Below are positions 46,509-59,054 of a stretch of DNA of 64,000 nucleotides, piece by piece (the stretch's first letter is position 1; each line of letters opens with the position of its first letter). Made by a program: the position numbers and the translations under genes. The stretch comes from Erythrophleum ivorense. Taxonomy: Eukaryota; Streptophyta; Magnoliopsida; Fabales; Fabaceae. The notes beneath the pieces are model-generated. The model was not told where the DNA came from. It ran no database searches and saw only the letters and a program-made list of their open reading frames with translations. The stretch is taken from the NCBI GenBank assembly GCA_026724425.1, contig JAIUCV010000076.1, positions 2,999,501 through 3,063,500 of the forward strand, written 5' to 3'.

Positions 46509-47649
46509 ATTCTCCCCCACTAAACTGGATTCGTCCTCGAATCCCAACACAACACGTCTACCACAGACGCAAACTCGTCTACCACAGACGACAATAACCG
46601 GCCCACATGGCCCAACACTAGAGAAGTTCCACTATTCTCAGAGATTCACGCCGAATTCTTATGTTATACACACGTTCCCAGACATTATTACTCCTCAACA
46701 CAACACCACAACTCTAAAAACAACACATGAGACCCACCCGTCTCCTCGAGAGATCCACCCATCTCCCGATACCCCTATTGTGACCCACCCGTCACAATAG
46801 TAACCACAAAACCATTGTGACCCACCCGTCTCAATAGTAACCACAAAACCACTTATACTGAGGTAGCGACCCTCACATATAAGTCCACAAGAGATCCACC
46901 CATCTCTTCCAGAGACCCACCCGTCTCTAACCAAGACCCACCCGTCTCTTCTAAAGACCCACCGTCTCTAGGACTGTATCGAGTAATAATCTGAAACGCG
47001 TATAACACCTCCATGTAACATCCGAAACACAACCCAAATATGAGGCAATTCCATCTCATATAATTCAAAAATGTACATCGTACCACCAACGAAAATATAT
47101 ATCCACAATGCCAACACCTCAAACCAAAGTTATAACCACAAACCAACTGGAGATACCCACTATCTCCCCACCTTAAACTCGAACTCTCTTTTTCGCCTAA
47201 CGGCGTAACTTTTCAAACACAAAACTTCTCCGTCGTTCCCCGAACGAAAGCAACTCCATAAATGCTGTACTCCCCCACTTGGGTCCAGCATACAGGCATC
47301 CTGCATGGCCTCCCATGCAAAACCTCACAAAACACTTTTAGGTAAAATGACTCTCCGTCGACTCAACTCCATGCCACTAACCGCTCTAACACATACGTAG
47401 CCGAAATTACTCCACCGACCACCCTGGTCAAAACCCAAAAGCTCAACAACGTTGTTCCGGATGCCGATACACTTGGCACGCTCCGGAGTAAGGAACATTT
47501 AATATTCCCGAGTCCAACACCTCTGAACTCCACACCGCCCACTAACAACGTTCTTACACAATTTCACCAATTGTGCAAAAGATTTCTAGACTCTAACGCT
47601 GGAAGAAAAAGAATACCAACAACAACACTAAAATCCTACCACTAAGAAA

Positions 47650-49090
47650 TTACAAAGTATGAGAAAGAGATTCTACCTGTGATATGGCCTGAACGACTCG
47701 TCTGGCCCGACTCTGTCGTCGATGTGTACACACGCGCCACTCCTCCTGTCTGATCCAACTGCTACAACGCTGCGATCTGATCCGCTGACTGAATCGCCAA
47801 AGGCTGAACCGCCGCCACTGACATCTGCCGCAACTGGGGGCACATCGGCCTGATATGCCCTGGCTCTCTACAGTGGAAACACACCGTAGACTCTCTGGAT
47901 GCCGCCCTCTTGGGGCAACTAGCAACTCGATGCTCCATGCTCCCGCAACCATAGCAACAACCATTGCTGCTCAAGCCACTAACATACACCTCGTCTGCTC
48001 TCCTCTTCTGACCCTGCGCAGGCTTGTCGCCCTTGCCAGAACCAGACTCAACTCTCTCGCGCTGCTACTGCTGCTGGCCCCTCTGCCGGGTAGCAGGAGC
48101 AACTGCAGATGGCACCGCTACCGGACCAACCTGCTCACGAAGGTCCTCCTCAATGGAAGCCTCCAGCTCCACTAACTCCGCTCTCGTGGTGTACATACCA
48201 CCTCTGCACTGGGTCCGGATACTCGACCGAAGACCCTGTAGAAACCTCATCATCAAGGCCCGCTCGCCCTCAAAACCAAAACCCGTATGCACTACGAGTC
48301 TGCCGAACTCCGCATCATACTCCCGCACTGACCGTTCACCCTGAGTCAATGCCACGAACCTCATCTGGAATCTGTCTCGAGCCTCCTGAGGAAAATACTT
48401 GGCGTTGAATTCCGCTAGAAACTCGTCCCAAGTCCACATAGCCCTCCGAGTCACAACAGATCTCCACCACAAATGCGCATCTCCACTAAGATAATGCACC
48501 GCTAGCTCAACCCGATACTCCTCTGGACACCTGACAGAACTAAAGTTCCGCTCCAGTCTCTGTCGCCACTCGTCGGCCTGCTCGGGCTCACTCCCGCCCT
48601 CAAAGAATGGTGTCCCAATCCTCTGCATCTCCCTCATCATCTCTAGATAAGACGGATGCCCAAAACCCGCAGCGCCATGCTGCCCAACAAAACCCGCAGC
48701 CCCATGCTGCCCCACAAAACCAGCACCCACCTGTGCTCCGGCCACTGGAGGTGCACCCGGAGCCTGCTGTGGAACCGCCTGCGGAAGACGTGCCAAAACC
48801 TGCGTCAGTAGCCCCACTATCAAATCACCCTGAGCTAGGGCCGCGCCCCCACCCTGGGCCGCCCCAACTCCTGCGCCACCACCGGCACCCAAACTGGCAT
48901 CACCCGCCACTGACTGTGTCACTGACGCCGCCGCCACACTAGGCACTGCACTCTCCGCTGAAGCCTCTGGTAAACCACGCCCATGACCCCGACCTCCACG
49001 GCCCGCAGCTCGGCCACCAGGGCCAACTGCTCTGCCCCCACGGGCTCTACCGCGCCCTCTCGCACCACGACCTCTAGCACCTGCATCCAT
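47650..49090 (-). pseudogene. gag: Ty3 gag of the gag-only element, broken
   Basis: A 341-codon frame from 49090 has the Gly/Arg/Ala-rich N-terminus and the capsid-like region (LAVHYLSGDAHLWWRSV, MTQ-like LTQGERSVREYDAEF). It ends at a TAG (48065-48067) within a Gln run. The zinc knuckle CFHCREPGHIRPMC continues in the next frames (47989-47762). A 16-residue block with GFVGQHGAA is duplicated in the N-terminal part. Less decayed than the 40-kb copy. Confidence 0.88.
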
Positions 49091-49294
49091 CTTACTGCAC
49101 TACCAAAGCACAGAAGATAAGCAACTAGACCAACTCAAAACAAACCAAAAACACACTTACCGCGGAATCTCTCGAAGGCCGAAGGGGATGATACTATACT
49201 ACTAAACTGACTAACCACAATAATCAATTTAAACACATAGTCTCAATTCACACAATCTAACAGTCCTAAAACCGTATACGCTCTGATACCAAAA

Positions 49295-50599
49295 TGAAAC
49301 AACCAGACTTTTTTTTTTTATTAAATATTATCAATACTCAGCGGAAGTCTTTAAATAATAAATCAATAAATAATAAATCGAATCAATTCAACAAATAAAA
49401 GTCTCAATATCAATAACCAATTGAATAACCAATAATCCAATAACAATTCCGGAAACGTAAATAAACTCTAGCAACCTAAACACCAGGTTCGCTACCAACT
49501 TAAACAATAAATCAATAAACCAATAATCAATAAAACCAATCACCCTATCATCCCCCTCTTCAGCCTCGATCCCGCGGTCACACATTCCTGTTACCTGCAT
49601 CACATTACGAAAGAGATGCGTGAGTATTATCATAAATATTCAGTGAGACGGTCATCCCGTCTACAGGCCAATTACGCCAACCACTAGACAATACATCAAC
49701 CACAACAGCAATACACAATAAACAACAATAGAACTCGCAAAACCACAACAGTGTCGATCGACACCCCACCGTGTCGATCGACGCCCTAGCTCAGTGTCGA
49801 TCGACACCTCAAGTGTGTCGCTCGACACGAGCTCCTCAGTGTCGACAGACACCAAACCGGTGTCGATCGACACTGCCCCGACGCCACAACACTAACAGCA
49901 ACGAAACAGTGCGAAAAACAACCAATTAAACACAAATCAATGGGATTCAACCCCCATAAACGAATCAATCAACGAAAATATGAAGAACAGCTCAAGAACA
50001 ACATCCTAAACTTCAAACTCAAGAAATCTCTAGTGATAAACGGACTTACAGTCACGCACTCACCTTAGAACGGATTGAAAAGGAGGAGAAGAGATGAAAC
50101 AACAACCCAAAGCCTCAGATCAAGCCTCCAAACTTCACAAAACTCCAAAATCACCTCTGAAAAGTCTCTGTCACGAAAAAGTGACTTTCTGCGCGGCCAC
50201 AGGGCTTTTATTCGCGACCTAGGGCTTCCAAACCCTTAACCGGAACAAAACCAGCCGACTTGAATCAAACCGGTCGAATTTCAAATAGCCGGTGTCGATC
50301 GACACCCTTCCTTGGTGTCGGTCGACACCCATCGACCAAAACCAACCCAACCCGATTCGATCGACTTAAACCGGAAATCAACCCTGATAACCGGTGTCGA
50401 TCGACACTAAGCATTTAGGAGCTTTTCACACATTTTCTTCGAGATGATTGAACCTTAGACCAATTGTACAACAATCAAACAAGAACATGTACAATCGATC
50501 CTCGATTCGCATCCCAAAGAGCATATGTAATCTACCCCCAAACCCCTAATGTCGTCCGATACCACTTCTAACACAACTTTTTGGTTCGCGGATGTTACA
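49295..50599 (-). repeat. 5' LTR of the gag-only element
   Basis: Almost identical to 45182-46508, missing 23 bases near 50410 that contain one of the palindromes. Confidence 0.88.
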
Positions 50600-50604
50600 G
50601 AAAT

Positions 50605-51570
50605 TTTCAAATGAACTATTTTGTCTTGGCATCAACCTTGATTTTATTGCTTTTAGGCTGAAAAATATTTACTTTTTATATGCACTTAACCAAATCATCG
50701 GGCTCAAAGATCATTTTGTATCTTTATTTGTTTGCTTGTTTATGATATTTCTCAACTCTGTCAATGTTAAAACATTTTTTTTTTCCGGATGAATTTGTGA
50801 TGGAGAGGCGGAAGCTAGATAACGAAGACACACGTGATATCGAAGAGATCTGTGTGTAATTGGGTTTGAAATAAACGTAGAAAGTCTACGCTTAAATTGA
50901 TACAGATGTAAATACTATTCTCGTGCTATAAAAGCTGGGAAGTTGGGAATACTCTTCCCCGTGCTATGAAAGCTCGGTTAGCTATGAAAGCTCATGTTTA
51001 TTTAATATCAAAATTATCTTTACAAAGCTATAAAGTATCATATTTCTAAGATCATAAAAAGATCCTAATCGTATATATACATCCTAATCTACAAAAAAAA
51101 ATTATAGTTATCTTTAAATAAAAGAAATCTAACAATGCATATTTACTTGGCAAACATGTAAAGCCCAATAAACGTGTTTGTCGTTAAAAGCCCCAATCCA
51201 TAGGATGCATTTGCATCAGTTTGCTTTACAATTTTACCGTGTTTCATCTAAACTTTAAATAAAAGAAATCTAACATTCTTATTGAAGGGAATAGTGATAA
51301 TTTCAACTGAATCTGGTGATTCAACCTGAGTAGTATAATGTATAATGTACAATGGCTATTATCAAACAAAGCAAGGCGGACTTTTTTATTTTTTTTTATG
51401 ATCATTTGCAGTAAAGTAAACAAAATTTAATGACTACACATAACTGGAAATAAATATTTAGTTTTGTTCGCAAACACTATATAAATTTATCAGAGCCTAT
51501 ACTTTGGCAGAATTCTGTTTACATCATGGAATGAATGCTTTTTTGTTTAAATTAATATATCAAAATTTCA
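50605..51570. other. Intergenic, AT-rich
   Basis: Nothing recognised. The 66-codon frame at 50592 starts within the LTR edge and is not credible. Confidence 0.4.
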
Positions 51571-51571
51571 A

Positions 51572-51998
51572 AATAATCTATAATATATGGGTGACAGAAG
51601 CTTAATACCTAAAAATTTCATGTTTTGTATCTAAATCTGGATTTACTGGCCCGAAGAACAAATTTACAAATTTAGAAATTTTTGTACTATTTTATCCTAT
51701 TATTATCAAATCTTTTTAATTTATTCCTGTTATCTGCATGTTTTTTCATGTATATTTCAATTTTTAATTGTAACAACTAAAACATACTGTTTAAATTTTG
51801 ATGCAATCTCGATTCCACTTATAAGCTATACGGCTCAATTATATTTACAGATTCATATTTTACTGTTTAACTAATGCTTTTTCAGAATTTAGACCTTCCA
51901 AAGAATAAATTTAAATTGATTTATATATATTCTGTTTTCAAAATTTTGAAAATAAATAAATATATATATTTAATCCCGTGTAGAACATGGGACAAATC
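51572..51998 (+). mobile_element. Possible Helitron remnant
   Basis: TCTATAATATATGGGTGACA near 51578 resembles a Helitron start. A hairpin CCCGTGT AGA ACATGGG near 51976 is followed by ACAAATC where intact copies have a CTAG-type end. The ends are mutated, so this would be an old copy. Confidence 0.4.
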
Positions 51999-53019
51999 CA
52001 TATTATAAGACCTCTATTCTTCGTTTTTAGATTATGGATTTACCAAACTTAAAGATTGTGGCAGCCCCAATTATGGACAACCAAGAGTGACTTCTAGAAT
52101 GGATTCGAAAAGAGATCATCCATTTCTTTTTTTTGGAAGTTGGCCATCCTAAATCCTTTATAATGTTTCTGTTAATATATTTAACATTCAACCCAAAGAT
52201 TATGTTCTTATGAAAAATAGTTGATAAATCTTTTAATCCTTGGCCTCTGTGTATATTTGTTTCATTCGTGACATGTGAAATATTATACTATTTAAAAATA
52301 AAATAGCTTTCAGTTGTACTATCATTTTCCTACTTTCATTTGGATGTCGTTTATGGCACTAAAAATTACTACGCTTACCAAGAATCACATGCAATAAAGA
52401 GAGCTATTTGAAATCGCATGGACGGCTATAATCATAATTATACTATTATTATTCTAGCATAGTTGGGAAAGCTTTCAAACTACCACCTGAAACTTAATTA
52501 TGTAATTAAGAAAAAATCTTCCTATACGAAAAAACAAATCTTCAAAGTTCCGTTTCACGTCTTATCATCTTTTCCAAAAGAGATGTTTGATAAAAATAAA
52601 CTTTTATGTATAAGAATATGATTACTAGGCATGCAATATAAAACTCTTTGAAAATAAGTTAAGTGGAAGATGAAAACACTTTGTCGAAAAATATATTGGA
52701 GAGGAACGAGAAAAAATAAACAACTAAAGGAAAAAAGTATCAATAATGCTAAAATAGTGAACGTGTTATTAAAAGGGAACAAGCATGTGGCTATAGATTT
52801 TGTTTATCTGCGAAAAAGCTAAAAATATACATCAAATTTTCGTTTGTCTACAGAATTTGAAATATATTTATAAAAAATAACTCGTATAGAAAAAATCAAA
52901 GTACATGTGTTGACAAACAGAAATCAAAAATCCCGCAGCTTGAAAACAAAGAAAACTACATCAAAATTCCAAAATATTTCAATGTACTGGTCTACATGAA
53001 TTTTCAAATAATGTATCCC
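51999..53019. other. Intergenic, AT-rich
   Basis: No convincing gene or repeat. Confidence 0.4.
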
Positions 53020-53176
53020 TGTTGTGAGAAAGAGAGAATGGAATGATCTTATTCCATGAGTGATATGTCCTATATATAGGAGTACATCATAGGGTTTCAA
53101 GGAAAACAACAAGAGAGAGAAGTGGGCCTCATATGCATCTATCTATGGATCTAATGGGCATCTATTACCCATAACA
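53020..53176 (-). repeat. 3' LTR of the 6-kb Copia element
   Basis: 157 bases. The only difference from the other LTR is G for A in CTATCTATGGATC. Confidence 0.95.
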
Positions 53177-56100
53177 CTCCCCCTTAGATGTCCATTATAC
53201 AAAAATATATTCTAATCGTGTAGGATACTGCCTCGTTAAAACCTTTACAAGGAAAACCCAATGGGAAAAACATTTGTTAAGGAAAAAGAGTGCAGCGCGT
53301 AATTACTCCCCCTCATGAGAACATCCGTCTAGATATTTGATATGATATGATCCAATAAGATAAACTAACTACTTGAAAGTAGTAGATGAAAACTCCTTTA
53401 AAATCTTCACTTGAACAATCTTTAGAACATTGACATCGCCATTCTTCTTGGGTTTGGTAATGAATCTACTTTATCATTCTCTTCACTCCACTTGATCTCA
53501 TAAGTGAATGACAAGGACTTTGGAAAGGAGATAGACCTTCGTGTTTCTCATTTGTGTGTTCTTTGTTGCCTCATTAAAACCTTTCATGGAAAAACCCAAT
53601 GGGATAAAAACCATGATAAGGAAAAAGAGTACAACCACACATATCGTCATATATCTCCCCCTTGGAAGCATCTTCTTCAGGAGGTGCATTCCAATCATAT
53701 ATACCATATGTTGGTAATCATTATAAGTATAATATTAATGAATAAAGTCATGTGATTATCTTATAATCTCTTATTGGACTTCTTGTCCATAACAACTTTT
53801 CACAAAAACAATCATTTCTTGATCTTTTGAACTTCGGGTCCAAACTTTATGTGAAAAGATCAATACATTGCTCAATTAACATTTTAAGTATGATACCTCG
53901 AGACCAAATATATATGAGCATTCTTTATGTATATACTGCAATGATCTTTTAAGATAACATATCTTTTGCTAAATTGTCTATTTGAGATAACCGAAGACAA
54001 CTTTATCTTCCAAGATCTTTTACCTCATATTCTTTGCATCATACTATTTTCGATAACTCTTCAGGAGTTTGATATTCATATTAAAGATCTCTTTTGATCC
54101 ATAATACTTTGATAAATATACATGGGTATTAGTTAGCCTTATATATTCACTTTCGTGATTATACCCATGAAACATATTTATTTTCATTTGATTGAATAGC
54201 TAGTGTTCTTCAGGAACATAACGATTAAATTATTAATTCCTCAATGATTATATCATTCATGGACTTTTATATAAATGTCATTGTTTAGTGGGTCATATAT
54301 GTCAAGTTCTTCTTGTATTGTCAAACTTAAGTAACTTGAAAGTTGCATCCACCACATGAGATTATATCTCTTCATATCATTTTTCTTAGGAACAAAAGCC
54401 TATTTATAACCCACTCGTTTTACACTTTTTAGGTGTAAGGACTTCTGATCCAAATACTTTTCTCTTTCTAAGAGATTTTAGTTCTGCGTCTATTGCTTCT
54501 TTTCGATTTGGCCAAATCATTACTTTGTGTACACAATGCGATAGACTTTGTTTCTTGATCCTCTTTCTCATTCATAATATCAACTGCTATATTGCATGCA
54601 AATATATTATTTACGACGTCGATTTGCTTCTCTGGTTCCAATTTATTCCAGACATGACATAATTAATTCTCGAGATCTTTTCATTGTCTCAGGTACCTGA
54701 ATTTATTTCTTTGTCATGTTTATGTCTCTTCTGGAGATCATATAAAAATTATTTGTTTCCTCGGTTTGACCATTATCAATTTATGCTCTTTTCACTTTTT
54801 CGAGGATTCTAATATTTGGAACCAACAAGTCTATCACGCTTCATGCGTTCTTTAGACTTACTAGCAGCTTGATATAGTCCTTCTGGGATATCAATTCTTA
54901 TTAGAGCATTTACAGCTGGTAAGTGACTCAATCACTATATTTGGGTCAGTAAATGTATCTGGCAACTGATACAGTAAGTTTTGTGAATGAATTATCTTTA
55001 GGACTTCTATTTCACATTCTATAGTCCGAGGATCAATGATAATTCATTCCAACTTTAATCTTTTTCCAACTGTTTATTTTCTCCCCCTGATGTTGGAAAG
55101 ACTGGCTCACTAAAATGACAGTCAAATGAGATTCATATCCAACATATATTTACCACCTCTTTCGAGGATCCATCTTATATTGCTGTGGTGGAACAATATT
55201 GATGTATATTGCACATCCAAATACTTAAAGATGGAATTTATTAGGTTTCTGACCCAAAACCAATTTCGATGGGATAACTAGTAGTTACTCGTTGGCTTTA
55301 TGCGAATTAATGCTTCTGCATTATGTGTATGAACATTTGCTACTGGATGTTCGACATTTATTCTTACAAACACGATTTTCTCATCAAAAGACTTAAGATG
55401 TGAATTCACTAGCATTACCAAGTAATCTCACAAACTTCAGGTTGCAGATCTATAACATTGATACATACAATTATCTTGTTGCAAATGTGTTATTAAACAA
55501 CAAATATTTCTTGTATACTTTCTAGAATAATGAATAGATTCCAAATCTATTTTGGCTAGTGATAATCATAATGTTTTATGATAAAACTTCACAATATAAA
55601 CCATTAAGAAGAATCTTCAAGTTCTATAATAAATGTCTATATGATGTATTTTATTTCGCATAATTTCTTGAACTGAAATGGTCTAACCAGTCCACGCCAA
55701 ACTATGTTATATTCGGTAAACTTCTGGTTTACTATATAACATTTATCTCCATTATATAATTTTTTTTGTATTACAATCTATTTAGAGAATATATGCAATT
55801 TCTCTAAAATACTTTTACTGCATTGAGTAATACTCGTTATTTGAAGGTATCCAACTTTTCCTTCTTTACTGTCTTAACTTGGTTAACTTTGAAATCCCTT
55901 GGATTATATGATTCATCAGGATCATTTATCTTTTAACATAGTCTACTAGATGTTCTACTTTATCTGAATTAGGGATTCTTATATTTGTCTTTATCAATGA
56001 TTTATCAAGTGTGAACATAATCTTCTAGATGTTCCACTTACTATTGATTGTGGGATTCATCCATTCTCCCCCTCGAGATGATGATACTTCAGGTTCATCT

Positions 56101-56250
56101 ATCTCGAATTGAATTCTAGTATAACATACCCAACTTGGATCATGCTTATATCTTTGATTCTTTAAACTATTGATACTTGTATTATATCTTTGATTATTTT
56201 CACTTCTGGGATTTCAGAGATATAATGCATCAATGAATGTTTCCTATAAG

Positions 56251-56287
<37 letters not shown>

Positions 56288-57589
56288 GCTCTTCCAGAGA
56301 TATATCATTTATTTGCTACCATCTTTATTTTCTTACTTCTTGTAAGAATTTGAGCTTTGGAAATAAAAAATTTGATCTTGACGTTGACATTAACCATCCA
56401 TATCCATATTCATGTCTATAATCACATCTTTAATTACTTACTCGCATATCATTTTCACTTCAGGGAATATTGATCATAACTAATTAGACAAGATTAATGA
56501 TTTTCATCAATAATTCATTATTTTCTCAAAATAATTTCTTAAATTTTCTTTAATGATATTTTGTCTACAGGACAATATTATTTGTCTACAAGACGATATT
56601 ATTTGTCTAAGATTAGAGTATGCTTTTTAGCATCTTTACATCATTCATATTTTATTCCCATAATCTTCAAGATAATTAATGATTATGTATAGACTTCAGG
56701 TCTTATAATCTTATATACAAAGACTTATATAAGCTTTAACTAATGTCGCATTATAGTGATCATACTTTTCCTTAGATTTATGTAAAGAACTTCAGGTTCT
56801 TCTACAATCAAATACAAAATATTCATATAAATATAAAAATAATAGAGAAATAAAAATTATTAAACTACATATATGTATAAACAAAATATAGTAAAGAAAA
56901 ATAACTAATATCAATAACAAGTATCATCTTATTATCACTTCAGGTGACAAATTCAATAAAATAATAACATATTAAATATTATTAATAAGAATTCATTTGC
57001 TATTATGTCTGCTGGACAACAATATTTTAATTTAAAACTACTTCTCAAACATATTTTTGCTATTGTGTCTGCAGGACAACAATATTTTTGTGATGTATTT
57101 TTAACATCTTTATATTAATAGTATTATTCTTACTTATAGACTTCAAATCATGTGATTTTATAATACAATCACTTTCTTTAGATTACTCTTTACATTATAT
57201 CACTTCTGGTGATTAATCCTTTTATTTGGATTGCTTTATAATCAATTATTTGATTTTAATATCATCAAAAAAAATATGATGATAGATAAATCTGTATATT
57301 TGTAAAATATATGATCTACACATATGATATAAACAATGATAATAATATCATAAAATAAAATAATTCAATCATTCTATCAATAATTTAATGCAAGAATATT
57401 TCAAATTAATGTCAAATTAATTCAACTTTGAAACTTCTTCTAGGTAATTTTCAAATAATTATTCAATTTAGCAATCAGTTTAATATATTACGAAAATCAA
57501 TTAAAATAACAAATATCATATGAAAAGTGAATAAGAAAAAAAAAAATATATATATATATATATGCAAATGAAATAATAGATAATATAAA

Positions 57590-58680
57590 ATTCTTCTAGG
57601 ATAAATAAAATATAAATCCTTCAGGGATCTATATAAATTTTGTAATGTTAATCCTTCTGAGATATAAATCCTTCCAGTATATCAATAAAATATATATATA
57701 TTCTTCTGGAATATATAAATAAATTATAAATCCATCATGATTTAAACAAACAGCAAACAAAAATAAATAAATTCAGTCAAACCAAATTAATTATGATGGT
57801 CAAACCAAATTAATTACTCTAAATTAGAGTCAAAATTCATAATATTAATTCAATCAATAGTAATTTAAGACGAAAAATTTAAAGCATGATCTTAATTATT
57901 AAAATATACAGAAATAAAATCAACTAAAATCATATATAAACAATATTCAATTCAAATTAATATATTATGAACCATGAGTCAAATTAACATAGGAATATAT
58001 AAAACCTGGTGGGATAGTGAATATATAAATCCTGCTGGGATATTAATTTGAAATATATAAAACCTTCTAGGATATTCATAAAATATAAATCATTTCGGGA
58101 TATTCATAAAATATAAATCCTTCAGGGATATTCATGAAATATAAATCCTGCTGGGATATTAATTTGAAATATATAAAACTTTCTAGGATATTCATAAAAT
58201 ATAAATTATTTTGGGATATTCATAAAATATAAATCATTTTCGGATATTCATAAAATATAAATCCTTCAGGGATATTCATAAATTAAAAAAAGTTTCAGAG
58301 ATATATATATATGATTTTGTAATGTTAATCCTTGTGTGATATAATTTAATTAGACAATAAAATAAATAAATGCATAAATAATATAATATCCTTCTGGGAT
58401 ATATATAAATAAATAAAATATAAATCCTTCAGGGATATATATAAATAAATAAGATAAAAATCCTTCAGGGATATATAAATAGAAATGAATAAATTATAAA
58501 TCCTAAATAAATAAAATATAAATCCTTCAGGGATATATAAATAGAAATGAATAAATTATAAATCCTTCAGGGAAATATAAATAAAAATAAATAAAATATA
58601 AATCCTTCAGGGATATATATAAATAAAAATGAATAAATTATAAATCCTTCTGGGAAATATAATTAAAAATAAATAAATAT
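57590..58680. repeat. Degenerate tandem repeat inside the Copia element
   Basis: Many units around AAATCCTTCAGGGATAT, with spacers of ATATAAATAAATAAAAT type, repeat at about 25-60 base intervals. Variants read CTTCTGGGATA, CTGCTGGGATATT and TTTCGGGATATTC. A second, sparser repeat TGTCTGCAGGACAACAATATT occurs near 57008 and 57068. Both are non-coding. Confidence 0.8.
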
Positions 58681-58892
58681 ATATATATATATGAACCATA
58701 TTGCTTGATGAATCCAAAGTATTATCAATAAGTAATATTGATTAAATATTGATAAAATGGATTTATATGAAAAACACATATCAACAAAGTAGTATGAATT
58801 ACTCATTGAATCTTGTGAATTCAAACTAAAAGAACTATTAGAACTTTTGATTACCTAGAAAAGCTAAGAGGTAGAGACTCGTGCTGATAACG

Positions 58893-59049
58893 TGTTGTGA
58901 GAAAGAGAGAATGGAATGATCTTATTCCATGAGTGATATGTCCTATATATAGGAGTACATCATAGGGTTTCAAGGAAAACAACAAGAGAGAGAAGTGGGC
59001 CTCATATGCATCTATCTATAGATCTAATGGGCATCTATTACCCATAACA
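58893..59049 (-). repeat. 5' LTR of the 6-kb Copia element
   Basis: 157 bases, adjacent to the primer-binding site on its left. Confidence 0.95.
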
Positions 59050-59054
59050 ATCCC

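Larger units (their letters stand above)
45182..50599 (-). mobile_element. Gag-only Ty3 element with near-identical LTRs
   Basis: LTRs at 45182-46508 and 49295-50599 differ by about nine single bases plus one 23-base deletion, so this is a recent insertion. A primer-binding site TGGTATCAGAGC is at plus 49280-49291. The purine tract follows 46508. The interior is only 2.8 kb: gag on the right, then small scraps of protease (about 47460-47570) and integrase (about 47270-47330), with reverse transcriptase and RNase H gone. Flanks read GAAAAA on the left and GAAAT on the right, not a clean duplication. It could only move with proteins from another copy. Confidence 0.88.
53020..59049 (-). mobile_element. 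Copia-type LTR element, 6.0 kb, young LTRs, decayed interior
   Basis: Short 157-bp LTRs (TGTTGTGAGAAAGAG...CCCATAACA) at 53020-53176 and 58893-59049 differ at one position. A perfect 5-bp target duplication ATCCC lies at 53015-53019 and 59050-59054. A purine tract (complement of CTCCCCCTTA) next to the left LTR shows minus orientation. Next to the right LTR, the complement reads CGTTATCAGCACGAG, a primer-binding site seen in some plant Copia elements. Scraps of Copia pol survive: DCHFSEPVFPTSGGE near 55080-55130 and IPEGLYQAASKSKERMKRDR near 54835-54895. There is no long frame, so it is non-autonomous. Confidence 0.93.
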
